DNA of 64,000 bases from Rhynchopus euleeides (GCA_963210315.1 OY723298.1:1550001-1614000); one strand, 5' to 3'. Shown: positions 48,072 through 59,404, numbered from the stretch's first letter. Notes: generated by a model from the sequence alone, not told the origin. A program made the numbers and translations.

Positions 48072-49169
48072 TAACGTTGAAGCAGTGGATCCTCCCGCCA
48101 GGGCACCTCAGTCGGGGCTCATTTTAAACCGTTCAATCGCCTAACGTGGCAAGAGCACACCGCCCACACACATCACATGTCACTGTCTCCTTCCGCGGTT
48201 GTATCGGACAGCCGTGTCTCTCTGCAAAAGAATCTCCTTCCTTATTGCGCCAGTAGCAAAAAAAAATGTGCCCTTTTGTTGCCCAGCTTCTGGTCACCGC
48301 TGTAACAAAACAAGCAAGGTTGGGAAGGCCGCCAAAGCGGTGACGTGTGTGGGGTGGGGGGCTGGGGGGCATGGGCTGTGGCATGGCTGTTCACACCTGC
48401 AGCGTCGGGATGTCTCCCCTGCCTCGTGGTCTCTCAGCTCGCACTCAACACATTCACACACACTGTCGGGGGCAAACTATTGGGAATGCTGCCGTGAAAA
48501 ATCGTCGATCTCATTTCTCAGCCAAAAGTCACACCCTCATCCCTGTTCTTCTCGCTCTCCCCAGGCACACACACACACGTTATGCTTATTGTTGAGTGCA
48601 GGTCGCACCGAGCGAGCTCCACTGTACAGACACAGGTAGGCCATTATCCACACAGGGTCCCGCCCAAAGCTTGATCAACGCTCCGATCAACACAGATGCA
48701 CCAATTTTTGTTGCCTGTGCGCGCGAACAGAAGAATAACTCCCGGCACCTCCCGGCTCGTACCCGTTGGGCTTGCGTTCAGGTAGCACGAAGGCATGGCA
48801 AAGGGAACCATTGATCAATGCGCTTTTGTATCATCCCAGCCAAAGAAGGAGGACGTAGGAAATGAGTTTCAAAACGAGACAACATTAAAAGAGTGGTCCG
48901 GTCCACATGGTGTTGGTCGTGATGCAACACGTTGTTACGAAATCAAAGAAGAAGAAGAAGAAGTGTGGGTGTAGGTTGTGTATGTATGTTGCTTGAGGCG
49001 AGGCAAGCTGAGGCAAGAATCCCCCACCCCCTTCCCCCTTCCACCCCCCCGCTCCCATCCCCGCCAAACGCACCCGCTGGCGCAACCGAAATGCAGCTTT
49101 GCTTGACACTCTTCCGCGGCACCCCTCCGGCACCCGCTTTATCGCTCCCCACACCTTCCCCCTTGCACA

Positions 49170-49198
49170 GGACACCGCAAAGACACACAGCGACAGCA
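49170..49198 (+). promoter_or_regulatory. Predicted trans-splice acceptor and 5' UTR of SKP1
   Basis: CTCCCCACACCTTCCCCCTTGCACAG ends at 49170, a typical polypyrimidine tract plus AG. The remaining leader to the ATG is 28 nt and has no upstream ATG. The spliced leader seen at 24753 is the expected partner. Confidence 0.5.
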
Positions 49199-50031
49199 AT
49201 GCCGAACACTGTGGAGCCGGGTAACTACGGGGGTGTGGACTTCTCGCAGAACGTGGTGCTGCAGTCCAACGACCAGAAGCCTGTTGAGTACGTTGTGAGC
49301 AGGGATGCGGTGAAGATGTCTGGGCTGATGAAGGACATGCTGGAGGACCAGGACGGTGACGACCAGCAGACCGTCATCCCGATCCCGAATGTGAACGGGC
49401 GCACGATGAAGTACGTGCTGGAGTACTGCGAGCACCACCACAACAACCGTGCGGAGCCCATCGACAAGCCGCTGCGCGGCAAGATCGAGGAGGTGGTGAG
49501 CGCATGGGACCGTCAGTTCCTGCTGACCGACCTGATCAAGGGTGGCGACGAGAAGCAGCACGAGCTGCTGATCGACGTGATCATGGCGGCAAACTTCCTC
49601 AACATCAAGGATCTCCTGGACCTGACGTGCGCTGCCGTGGCGTCCATGATCAAGGGCAAGAACCCCGAGCAGATCCGCGCCCTGTTCAACATCGAGAACG
49701 ACTTCACACCCGAGGAGGAGGAGAAGATCCGCGAGGAGAACAGGTATGGATGAGCTGTCGAAGCGCCCCCGCCTGCCTTTGTTTTTTTCTCCCAGCGGTG
49801 CAGGGCCTCATCACAAAACCCCTGGGTTGCTGCTTCCCTTCTATTTTCCATTTATGGGCAGTGCATCCGGAAGCTTTTTTTGATGCGGCAGCTGAGTCAC
49901 TACACTACTCCACACACAAGAGTTCTGAGCAACCCACACGAGCTACATCACTGCCACAGCGCCAAGTGTCACAGATCATGCAGCACACACACGCACCCCC
50001 CTTTCGCTGCAGGTGGTGCGAGGAGTCATAG
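49199..50031 (+). CDS. SKP1: SKP1, SCF ubiquitin ligase adaptor (two exons)
   Basis: SKP1 links F-box proteins to the cullin of SCF ubiquitin ligases. The product is 187 residues from exon 1 (49199-49743) and exon 2 (50013-50031). The BTB/POZ-like N-terminal part is followed by the highly typical C-terminal segment LIDVIMAANFLNIKDLLDLT and KNPEQIRALFNIENDFTPEE, ending EEEKIREENRWCEES. The first exon alone would end EENRYG; splicing GTATGG...GCTGCAG restores the conserved Trp-Cys-Glu-Glu end that contacts F-box proteins. The N-terminal part is somewhat longer than usual, with a short acidic insert (EDQDGDDQQ). Start chosen at 49199 after the acceptor at 49170. Confidence 0.92.
49744..50012 (+). 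other. SKP1 cis-intron
   Basis: 269-nt intron with donor GTATGG and acceptor TTCGCTGCAG. It lies within the Arg codon of EENR|WCEES. It is the only coding intron I can support in the window, and shows cis-splicing coexists with the inferred trans-splicing. Confidence 0.85.
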
Positions 50032-52055
50032 ACTTGTGCCAGACGAGATGGGATGACAGAGAGAGCAGCGGGGAGGAGGGGGAGGCTGAGCAAACTAGAG
50101 AGGCCGGCTTCCCGCCGCCTCCTCCTCCTCCTCCCATCCCACCGGGAAGGCCCAGCCCGCGACGCCCCCCGAGCCCACCTGGTCCTGAAGCTCTTCCCCT
50201 GGGACCACTGACGGTGGATAGAGCTCGGAGTCGCAGGTGCTTTGGGAGAGGTGTATTTTTTGAAGATCTATGTGTGTGTGTTGACAGAGAAATGTTAACG
50301 CGTGTGTGGTTATGTGTTGTGGCAGAGATATGGGATTGTTTGTAGCAAAGAGCAGCAGGGGGGGTTTTTTTTTCTGCTCTCGGGGGGCGTTCTGTGTGAT
50401 CTGCCGCAAGGAAAACGATCCTCCTGCATGCATTCACCTGGCAGGGCTTACGCTTCTTATCGTTAACGATGTGAAGAATTCAGATTTGGAGAGCCGCGCA
50501 GTGCAATGCAATGCAGAGTTATTGTTGTGCTGTGATGTGCTGTGCTGTGTGTTGTGCAACCACAAGAGAAAACTGCCCCCAAAAAAAATCAGGGAACAAA
50601 ACACTACACTCAGCCCGCACCTGCGCAGAAAGCAATTCCCGCCGATTCTTCTTTATGCCGCAGCCCCCTGACTGCGGAGCCCAAGCGGTATTCCGCAAAG
50701 GAACATAGAAGCTGGGGGAGGGCGGGTGGGGGGGGGGGGGGCCCTGTGGGGGGAGGGGGTATCGGTTCACCCCGCCATGGTGGTGACGGTGTGTGTGGGA
50801 GGGGGGGGCACACAAACCCTCCCCCCCCCCCCTCCCCTCGTTCTTGCCAAGCACACCACCCGCAAACCCCACCCCACCCCGCCCCCCCGGCCAATCCCTC
50901 TGCCCGTCCCCGTGCCCAAGGGAGATTGGGAGATTGGCAACTCTGTGGGGGTGGGGGGAGAGTGTTTCGTTATTTTTTTCCGCCGTGTCAGAGAGGGAGG
51001 GGAGAGAAAGAGTGCGCGTTGTGTGCTCCCAAAAAAAAATCTGCCCGTGCAAAAAAAAATATTGATGTTACACCCAAAGGGCTCACACACAGCAACCTCT
51101 CTCTCTCTCTCTCTCCCTCTCTCTTGGACGCAACAGCGTAGCGTTGCTTCACGCAACAAACACATTACAAAACAAGTTCTCTCTCTGCCTCTGCCTCTCT
51201 CTCTTGCCAGCCCTGCAGTCTGTGAGGGGGGGCGGGGGAGGGGGGAGGCGCGAAACAAGCTCTCCCCTGACACCCCCCACCACCCCGCTGCCTTCCTCTG
51301 CTTGCCTTTTTTTTTCCCGAACCTCCCTACCCCACTCCCTTACCTCGCCTTCCCGGCTTTCTTCAGACTATAATGTGATGTTGGGTGTCTTTCTGAAGGG
51401 GGGGGGGGGTGGGGACGATCCGTAAATACAGTGGATCTGTGGCACGAAGCACTGCCCCAACAACAGGAATTCAAAGCGAAGAAATAGATAAACGTGTGTA
51501 GGGGGGGGGTGTGGGATGATGCGCGTTTCCGCACAAATCGGAAGGAGTCAAATGGGAGCGTTACGTCTTTAGCACAGCGTGTTGAGGTGTTGATGCCGCA
51601 ACAGCGGCAACACACCTGCACAAAACAAGGCCCAAAAATGACTCAGAATCGGGGGAAGAGAGAGAGGAAGGAGGAAGAGAAGGGGGGGGGGTGGGGTGGG
51701 TAGGTGGGGGGAAATCCGGCAACAGATGCAACCCGGGCGGCAACACAATACCAGCAATGCCAGGAGAGGCAGACAGGAGGCCCTGTAATACTGGGGTGGA
51801 GGGGGGGGGGTTGTGCCACACCTCCGCTCAGCTCTGAAGGGGGTGTGTGGCGGTGCGGCTGTGGATTTGATGTAGATAGTGTGCAGGAACTTGCAGAGGG
51901 AGAGATGTATGCCGGGATTTTTGTGGAAAGGCGTGTTGCTGTATTCCCCTTGCCCTGTGGCACGAATGTGCGTTGCGCGCACACCACACCACACCCCCAT
52001 CTTTCAGGCTTTTTGGCTGCTGCTTCTTGCCACAACCCTGCCTCTTCTGGACGCG
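50032..52055. other. Gene-free region with homopolymers
   Basis: No gene. C- and G-runs (for example 50820-50833, 50728-50742, 51401-51412), a CT microsatellite at 51098-51120, and many A-runs. The CCCCCATCTTTCAG ending at 52007 is a likely trans-splice acceptor for the next gene. Confidence 0.6.
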
Positions 52056-55000
52056 ATGACCTCGCGGGCCGTGACATTGCTTCTGCTCTGCGCAGCGGCG
52101 TGCGGGTCGCATGGCCTTACGCTGCATGGCTCTGGTACGACTAACCCCTCTCGGTTCTTCCGGAAGTGGATGTCCATCCTAGAGTCGCGTGCAGCATTGC
52201 CCCTGCGCATGACGTATCGTGCTGTGGGATCCTCGACTGGGATGGAGGACTTTGTCAACGCAACATCCGACAAGACCTACGGGTTCAGCTGCGGCGACAT
52301 CCCCCTCACGCAGGACATCTTCGACGAGGTCTCCAAGACGGACACCGTGCTGCACGTCCCCTTTGCCCTGGGCACCATCTCCATCTTTGCAAACCTCCCA
52401 GGCGTGAAGGGCATCCAGCTGTCGCCCTGCACGCTGGCCGGGATCTACCTGCAGCAGATCACACAGTGGGACGACCAGCGCATCTTGGATGACAACACCG
52501 GGGCTGCGCAGGCCCTGAAGGGGGTGCTCGCCGGCAAGGAGATTCTTGTGGGGCGGAGGCTGAAGGGCTCCAGCAGCACCTACGGCGTGTCGCAGTACCT
52601 CCGTTCGACCTGCCCCTCCCAGTGGACGACTGAGCCCAGCGCGCTGATGCCCGCCACAGTGAATGGGGACCGGGTCCGTATCGTGCAGGGTTCGTCGAAG
52701 ATGACAGCCCTGCTGAAGGACACGCCCTACTCCATCGGTTACCTCGACTCGGGGCACGGCCTGTCCGCAGGGCTGTCGGAGGTGCATCTGGAGCTGAACA
52801 CCGGCGGGGCCGCAAAGGCGTTCGGTGTCTCCAGCGGGGCTGATGTCAGCAAGGCGGCGGACGGCGTGGCGGTGCCTCGCGGCGATTCCGCTGATTGGAG
52901 TGCGCCCTTCTCCCTGCAGAACAAGCTTGCCCCGGCATGGCCCATCACCATGGTGTCCTACTTCTACCTGCGCGCCAACACGGCGCTGGGTCCGGAGCCT
53001 GAGATCTCTGCGATGCTGCGTGCCCTGCTGGACCTGACCCTGGGTGACGAGGGGCAGGCGGACCTGGAGAACAACTACGGGTTCAAGAGGCTGCCGGCAG
53101 CGATGATGACGGAGGCGAAGCGGACCGTGTCAGACCTGCTGCAGCTGCACCCCCGCGCGACGCGGTTTATCTTCGAGTCGGACACGCTCACCGGGGGCGA
53201 GGGCACCTCGGATTACGTCATCAGCGCGAAGCGGAACCCCAAACCCGTCGACCTGGAGGGGCTGCAGAGCACCGTCAGCAGCATCGCAGTGCAGAGCGCC
53301 AGCAGCGCGGATGCCATCGCAGACCTGGCGGCAGCCGCCACTGCGGCACGCCCGCACGACGCGCTGGAGCATCTGGTGAGGTCCGCCAAGGTGCTGCCCG
53401 CAGGCCTCAGCGACTACGCTGCGGTGCTCTACTTCGGGTCCGTCTACGTCATCGGCGGGTGCAAGGCGAAGGATCCTTCCAACCCCGACGGCTGCACCGA
53501 CGTCTCCTCCTCCGTGTGGGTCTACAGACCCTCGAGTGACACCTGGGACGAGCCGGCCGCCCTCACCGCCCCGCGCTACGGCCACGGCGCAGCCGTGGTG
53601 GGGGGTTCGGTGATGGTGGTGGGGGGGCTCTCCGCTGCTGGTGTGGAGGTCGAGACTGTCGATGTCATCACGCAGACCTTGATCACGCAGCCCCAGGTGA
53701 GGCAGCACGTCGGCATCGGCTCCAACTCGCTGCTGGGGCGTGCCTTCGCAGGCGTCTTCTCCTATTCGGGTGAGCTGCGCGCCTGCGGTGGGTCCAGGGC
53801 AGGATCGGTGCTCGACACCTGCGTCGCAATCAGCCCCTCCGGCACCGTCACCCCCACTGGCAAGCTCAGCGTGGGCCGCACGCGCCTCACGGTGTCCGCC
53901 AGCCCTGCGGGTGACGAGGCCTACGCCTTCGGCGGCGCCACCGCCGCAGCCACCATCGGCACCATCGAGCACCTGAAGGAGAACGTGTGGACCGCCCTCC
54001 CTGTCGCGGACACCTTTGCTGTGCGCGACGCGGCGTCCGCCCTCCTCGGCGGGCGCTTCTACGTCTTCGGCGGCACGCAGCCCGACGGCACCCACCGCAG
54101 CGCCGTGTCGGCATACGACCCCACCAAGGCCGCGTGGTCCTCCGCTGGGGGGCTGCCTGGGCGGGGGGCGAAGCTTGCTGCCGTCACCCTCGGCACCACT
54201 GCCTACCTTGCGGGGGGCTTCGGCCTGCCGCCGAATGCTGCTGCCGGCACGGCCGCGACGCTGCTCCGCAGCCTTGTGGCATACCAGGAGAGCCCGCGCC
54301 TGCACGAGCTGGCCCCCCTGCAGCTGCACGGAGCAGGCGGCGCCACAGCCGGGAGCTTCTTCCGCAATGCCGCTGCGGTGCTCCAGTCGCGCATCAAATA
54401 CCCCGCGCACATCACCTTCCGCTCCGTCACGATCGACGCCGCGCAGCGCGACTTCGGCGCCATCCTCGACGGCGAGCCTGCGGTGGGCTTCGCCAGCGGC
54501 GACGCCCCCCTGCCACAGGCTGTGTTCGACAAGGTGGCCCACCAGCAGGTCCCGCAGGTGCTCCACCTCCCCTTCGCGCTGCGCGGCGCCGCCCTCTTCC
54601 TCAACGGGGCGGCCAACGTTTCCCTCAGCGCCTGCACCATCGCACGCATCTTCCGCGGCACCCTCCAGACATGGGACGCCGCCTTCGCCGCCGAGACGCG
54701 CGACACCCCGACTGCCCTGAAGGGCCAGGCCATCCGCCTGGCCATCCCTGCAGGCCCTTCGGGCCTGTCGCGCGCTGTCACAGCCTTCCTCCACAGCAGG
54801 TGCCCCGCCGAGTGGACCGCCGCCGCATCGCTTATCTTCCCCGACCCTGCCTCCCCCAACGGGGTCTCTGTGCGCAAGGTGGAGAGCTCCGCGCAGGCTG
54901 CAGCCTACGTCGGGGCCACCCAGTTCTCGCTTGCGTTTGCCGACGCCGCTGACGGCGTTGCGGCTGGGCTGCAGGAGGTGCTGCTGGATGTCAGCGACCC

Positions 55001-55823
55001 TAATGGGGGTGGCGGCACCCCCGACTACGCCAAACACTCTGCGGATCGCATCCGGCAGCGCGCGAATGGTGTGGCAAACATTCCCGAGGCCTGGGAGAGC
55101 TGGGCAAACTTCGCCCTGCCGGAACGCAGTGGGGCGTGGCCAATCGTCGCCCTGTCCTTTGTGTATGTGAGGGCGGATGCCACAGGGAGTGGATTGGATG
55201 CGAGCCTGCTGCGCGCCTTCATCGAGCACGCCCTGCTGTCTACTGAAGGGCAGGGAGGCCTGGAGGCGTACGGCTTCACAATCCTGCCGGCGACGGTGCT
55301 GGAGGGGAGCCTGCGTGCGGTGCGGGGGGTGCTGCGGCTGCCAAGCGACGTGAGGCCGTTTGTCCTGGAGGACCAGGCGAATGGGGTGGGCAACAGCAGG
55401 TTTGTGATCAGCCCGTCGCGCAACCCCGCCCCGCAGGACATCGAGGTGTTGGGGCGGGAGGTGAAGGTGGCGGTGGAAAAGGCGGCTGTGTCGCAGAGGG
55501 ACTCGTCTGCCGCCTCGCTGCAGGCTGTCCAGCTGGCCGCTGCGAACCGGAAGCTTCAGCAGGATTACAACGACCTGGCGGCGCGGTACAACAACCTGGA
55601 GAAGCAGTTTGCCACGCTTTCCGCATCTGTTGCGGCGATGACCGCCTCCCCGCAGGTGCGCGTCTTGCAGCAGGATGGGGGGTCGGACGACAACGCGAAG
55701 GATATCGCCGTCGCGGCCCTCGTTCTCACTCTGGTCAGCTTCCTCGTCTCCCTGGTTGCAGTGCTGGTGGCGTGGAAGGCACGCAAGCCTGGTGCCGCGC
55801 AGTTGACTGAACCGACGGCGTGA
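52056..55823 (+). CDS. PstS-like - Kelch - PstS-like type I membrane protein
   Basis: 1255 residues from ATG 52056, with a signal peptide (MTSRAVTLLLLCAAACGSHG). Residues ~21-350 form a PstS/phosphate-binding-protein-like domain: LHGSGTTNPSRFFRKWM matches the GAGAT.FP loop and helix, followed by an SVGSSTG-like segment and TQWDD, as in PstS. Residues ~445-745 are a Kelch-type propeller (YVIGGC, MVVGGL, YAFGGA, FYVFGGT, AYLAGGF, about five blades). Residues ~755-1130 are a second PstS-like domain (LHGAGGATAGSFF) that duplicates the first, including the ...GQG.LE..GF..LPA... end. Then a coiled coil (~1155-1195), a transmembrane helix (~1217-1241), and a short basic cytoplasmic tail. This suggests a surface receptor or scavenging protein, perhaps for phosphate or another anion. 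The ligand is unproven. Confidence 0.75.
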   Translation: MTSRAVTLLLLCAAACGSHGLTLHGSGTTNPSRFFRKWMSILESRAALPLRMTYRAVGSSTGMEDFVNATSDKTYGFSCGDIPLTQDIFDEVSKTDTVLHVPFALGTISIFANLPGVKGIQLSPCTLAGIYLQQITQWDDQRILDDNTGAAQALKGVLAGKEILVGRRLKGSSSTYGVSQYLRSTCPSQWTTEPSALMPATVNGDRVRIVQGSSKMTALLKDTPYSIGYLDSGHGLSAGLSEVHLELNTGGAAKAFGVSSGADVSKAADGVAVPRGDSADWSAPFSLQNKLAPAWPITMVSYFYLRANTALGPEPEISAMLRALLDLTLGDEGQADLENNYGFKRLPAAMMTEAKRTVSDLLQLHPRATRFIFESDTLTGGEGTSDYVISAKRNPKPVDLEGLQSTVSSIAVQSASSADAIADLAAAATAARPHDALEHLVRSAKVLPAGLSDYAAVLYFGSVYVIGGCKAKDPSNPDGCTDVSSSVWVYRPSSDTWDEPAALTAPRYGHGAAVVGGSVMVVGGLSAAGVEVETVDVITQTLITQPQVRQHVGIGSNSLLGRAFAGVFSYSGELRACGGSRAGSVLDTCVAISPSGTVTPTGKLSVGRTRLTVSASPAGDEAYAFGGATAAATIGTIEHLKENVWTALPVADTFAVRDAASALLGGRFYVFGGTQPDGTHRSAVSAYDPTKAAWSSAGGLPGRGAKLAAVTLGTTAYLAGGFGLPPNAAAGTAATLLRSLVAYQESPRLHELAPLQLHGAGGATAGSFFRNAAAVLQSRIKYPAHITFRSVTIDAAQRDFGAILDGEPAVGFASGDAPLPQAVFDKVAHQQVPQVLHLPFALRGAALFLNGAANVSLSACTIARIFRGTLQTWDAAFAAETRDTPTALKGQAIRLAIPAGPSGLSRAVTAFLHSRCPAEWTAAASLIFPDPASPNGVSVRKVESSAQAAAYVGATQFSLAFADAADGVAAGLQEVLLDVSDPNGGGGTPDYAKHSADRIRQRANGVANIPEAWESWANFALPERSGAWPIVALSFVYVRADATGSGLDASLLRAFIEHALLSTEGQGGLEAYGFTILPATVLEGSLRAVRGVLRLPSDVRPFVLEDQANGVGNSRFVISPSRNPAPQDIEVLGREVKVAVEKAAVSQRDSSAASLQAVQLAAANRKLQQDYNDLAARYNNLEKQFATLSASVAAMTASPQVRVLQQDGGSDDNAKDIAVAALVLTLVSFLVSLVAVLVAWKARKPGAAQLTEPTA

Positions 55824-56001
55824 GAGAGAGCTGAGAAGAGGGGTATGAGGGAGGAGGAATAGTGTATCAGTTCTCATGCGTTAGTCTCTCGTGGACCTCC
55901 TGCACGATGCGGGACCCCGGGTCCGCTAATCCAATATAGCCACAACGGGGGAGGGAGAAGATGTGAACCCCTCGTCCTGTGGGTTCTCGAGTCACAGTTT
56001 A
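55824..56001. other. 3' flank of the PstS-Kelch gene
   Basis: Short non-coding stretch. It ends at the TA (56000-56001) that flanks the next element. Confidence 0.5.
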
Positions 56002-57310
56002 CTGGGGGGGGTCAAATAATTGTAACCCCTACGATTATTTAGCGACGCGGTCTGTATAAATCGGGTGTCCCAAAATTTACAAATTTTCAACGGTGGTGAA
56101 TAATCGTAGGGGTTACGATTATTCACTTTTGGCAAAAATTTACCCGTTTTGCTGTTCAGAATGTCAATTGGTGGGGTGGGGGTGGGTGTGGGTCGCATTC
56201 TCGGCCTGTCTCACCGGCATTCCGTGCACACAGCAACAGCACCGGTGGAAACTGGCCATAGCACCCCGGTGGGCCACCAGGAGGGGAGGGACCCGGTGTG
56301 AGGCGCTTGAGTCATCCAGATGGGCACACGGTGGGGTCCGACACCCGATGTCGGACCCTGTGGGTTACCCGTTTTTTAGGGACCCTCCACACCCAGTGCG
56401 CGCTCGACCGTCGAATGGTTTTTCTGGTCCCGTGCACTTCCCTGCCTGCCACACCACCCCCTCGACCCCATCCCCAGCACCAGAGCGTCGTTGGCTGGCG
56501 TGCGCGGGGCACGCGTCGAATACCGATGACGGGGCCTGTGTTCCTGGGGCGCTGACGAGGTCCGAAGGGATTGACGCCTTGGCTCAGTCCTTACGTTTGG
56601 ATGAGGGCGTGGTTTTTGACGTAGCGGGAGCCCTCAAGAATACAGCACAGCTGCACCTGCTCTTGCGCCGTCTCCAGTTCGCATAGTCCCTTCGTATGAC
56701 GGTGACTGGGAGCCCTGGCTGTCCCGATCTATTTCAATGACTGTATCAGTTTCCAGCCTAGTTCCCATGCTTGGGTGCTTGGCTCGGGTGCACCCTTCGA
56801 GGTGGTACAGAGAATGCAAAGAGAGTCCACAGGGGGGTCTGGGGGGCGGAGCCCCCCAGCCGCCGGAGGCCACGGTAGTGAACATCTGTTCCTTGTGGGG
56901 TACAGTTTCTGGACTGTGTCCATCTTCCTGAGGTTGCGTATGGGCCACCCCAGAATTTTGGTGCCCCCCCCCCCCCAGGCTCACCTCACTGGCAGGGAAC
57001 CTGGGGGCGGGGGGGCCTCAAACCATACTCTCTTCCACCCATTAAACTCGGGGCATGTGTGCTCCGACATGTGGGGTGACTCAATCACTGGTCTATGACG
57101 ACCGATTCTCCAGTTCAGCCTGAGTGGGATCCCTGCTGTTCCTGTTGCTTGATCTTCTGAGGAAAAGTCAGAAATTTGGCCAAAAGTGAATAATCGTAAC
57201 CCCTACGATTATTCAAAACAAATTTACGTATAAATGGCCCAGAAAATGTTGTACAATTAATCGCCCCCTTACGATTATTCGACTACTTACGATTAATTGC
57301 CCCCCCCCAG
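56002..57310. mobile_element. MITE-like element, CTGGGGGGGG ends, TA-flanked
   Basis: 1309 bp with ends CTGGGGGGGGTCAAATAATT and, in reverse complement, CTGGGGGGGGGCAATTAATC. TA lies at 56000-56001 and 57311-57312. Subterminal arrays of GAATAATCGTA(GGGG)TTACGATTATTC occur at both ends (56030-56125 and 57185-57300). The interior carries copy 4 of the GGGGTCTGGGG module. No transposase. The layout suggests a Tc1/mariner-like derivative. Confidence 0.75.
56829..56943 (+). repeat. GGGGGTCTGGGG module, copy 4
   Basis: The hairpin CTGGGGGGCGGAGCCCCCCAG, CCGCCGGAGGCCACGG and TAGTGAACATCTGTTCCTTG are near-identical to the copy at 21323. Confidence 0.65.
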
Positions 57311-59404
57311 TAAGTATTTGAGACAGAGAGGGTGTGGGTATTCTCGATCCGAGGGGGATTCGCACTCAAACCAGACGAGGCAGAGTGTGAGCGATAGAGA
57401 GAGAGAGAGAGAGAGAGAGGGAACAGTAGTAGAGTGTATCCCCGCCACAGTGCATTTGCGATAGCATTGAGCGGGGTATTTTTTTTGTCTTGTCGTAGGC
57501 GTGCTCCAGAGTCGAGTTGTGTCGATCGAGCCGCGCAGTCTCTGGCCGCCTATTTTTTTTTGTGAAGAAGAATAATTGAGGAAAAAATATATAGCAACGC
57601 ATACATTTACCCCAAGGCTGCCCTTGGGGTACCCCGGTGGGGTTCAAGGTGAACATTTCCCTTGCCGGCTGGCCGTGGGGACTGGCTGTGCTTCCCTGCG
57701 TGGCAGCCTGCCACAACCCAGAGGCTGTGGTTTGCCCGTGTTGTCAAAAACCCCCTGAAAACCCTGATGAGAAATGTAATATCCCGCTGCAACCCCCCGA
57801 TAGGGTTTGCGCGACACCCAACGGAAAAAAAATATTGCAAATCTATCCCGTGCCAGCAAAAGAGCTGCACTCACAATCCACCAGGCTCGATCCGGAGGGG
57901 GGGGAGAACTCCAAAAAGCAGGATGCACAGTCCTGTTGTATTTTGGCTGATCTTATTTCATCCCCGGATCCGGCCTGCAAAAAAAATAATATCCACTCTC
58001 ACCACACATGCATCGTTTTGTCAAGTAGAGGGTGTATTCACCACCTTCTCTTGAAAATCGCCCAGACTGGCGCACCGCACCACACGTTAGAGGGTGGGGG
58101 TCCCACCGTCAAGGCACATAGGCTGCAGGCCCGTTCGATGCAATCCAAATCCACTACACATAATTCGTCCACTGGGGAGGGGTGGAGGCGGGGGGGGGGT
58201 TCGTGTGGAGGGTTTACATCTGTGTCCGAAACTGTGCCCGTTTTTGTGTCGCACCACCCCACCCCCTCCCCCCCCCCCCCCCCCCCCCCCCCGCACACCT
58301 CCTATTTGTTGTGGGGCGGGGGTGGGAGACTTCCTCTCACTCCCCCCCCCTCACTGGGGGGGGGGGGTCAGAAGGGGAAAAGAACCCAAAAAGGTAGCTC
58401 TTTCTGTGCTTCTTTTTCAGCCTGAGGTGATTCAGAGTGTGGGGCGTTTTTCCCCTCCCCTCCCCCTCCCCTCTCCTCTCCCCCACACCCCTGTCATATC
58501 CGAAGGTGTGTCACCGTGTTCATTCCCCTGTGATTCCTACTTCTACTTCTACTTCAGTACTCCTCCCCCCCCCCCTCCCTCCCCCCTTTGAGCTTTTCTC
58601 CTCCCTCCGAATCCCACCACCCCACCCCACACCCCCCCCGCCACCTCCGGCCATTCCTGCAATGACTGTTGCGCCGCTGAGCGTGCTACGAACAGGGGTG
58701 TGTGTGCCAAACCCACCCCGTCTCAGCTCCCTCTGTGGGTTGGTGGCAGCGTCGGCAGGGCCGAGGGGGGGGGGGGTAGGGAGAAGTGTTGGGGCTGGGG
58801 TGGTTGCATGGCACAGCAAGGGTTTCTGTTGTTTCGTGCCGGAATTCCCCTGGAAAAATTCCGGGTTGCACGGAAAAAGAGGCGATCTTCCGCAGCAAGG
58901 CGTTTTTAGGGCCTTGTTGTGAAACCAGCCTTTGTTAGCAGTGCGACGCCGTCGTGCCAGACAAGCAAAAAAAAACAGTCAAGCCCCTAATTGTGTTCCC
59001 CCCCACAGCTATAGGGGGCTTTCGCTGCGGTGCCAAAAACAATCGGTGCGTCTTCTAGTGCCCTCTAATCCCTATCTTATGTGGTACGCCAGGGGGGGTG
59101 TTTGGTGTTGAACATTGTAGCGGTGCCACCGTGTGGAGTGTGGTGTGGAGTGGGGCGGGATGCTGTGCAGGCTATCTCCTCTATGTCATCCCGGGGGGGG
59201 GGAACGGCGGTGTGTTGGTTTAAGCCGACCCTTCTTTTTCCTTTGCTGAAACGTTTTCGGTGCCAAGTAAAGTGGCGGGAGGGGTTCGATGCCCCAGGTG
59301 TTCAATCGGCTTGCGAGTGCGCCGTGCTTTGGACGAAGTCCCCAACCCCACCCAACCCCCACCACGCCACTGCCCCTGTTGCGCTGCCTCCACTCCCTCC
59401 TCTC
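57311..59404. other. Gene-poor region
   Basis: No gene. A GA microsatellite (57397-57420), several C-runs (for example 58266-58290), G-runs and A-runs. Short open frames are low-complexity. Confidence 0.55.

Larger units (their letters stand above)
47702..49198. other. Gene-poor region upstream of SKP1
   Basis: No gene recognised before SKP1. It contains the second copy of the TTGCAACACGTTG-type repeat (48004-48071) and a partial third (48905-48945). The C/T-rich tract ending CCTTGCACAG at 49170 is the likely trans-splice acceptor for SKP1, 28 nt before its start. Confidence 0.55.

Noticed and set aside
53130-55877. 915-codon minus-strand open frame
   Set aside because: Shadow of the PstS-Kelch gene; same reasons.
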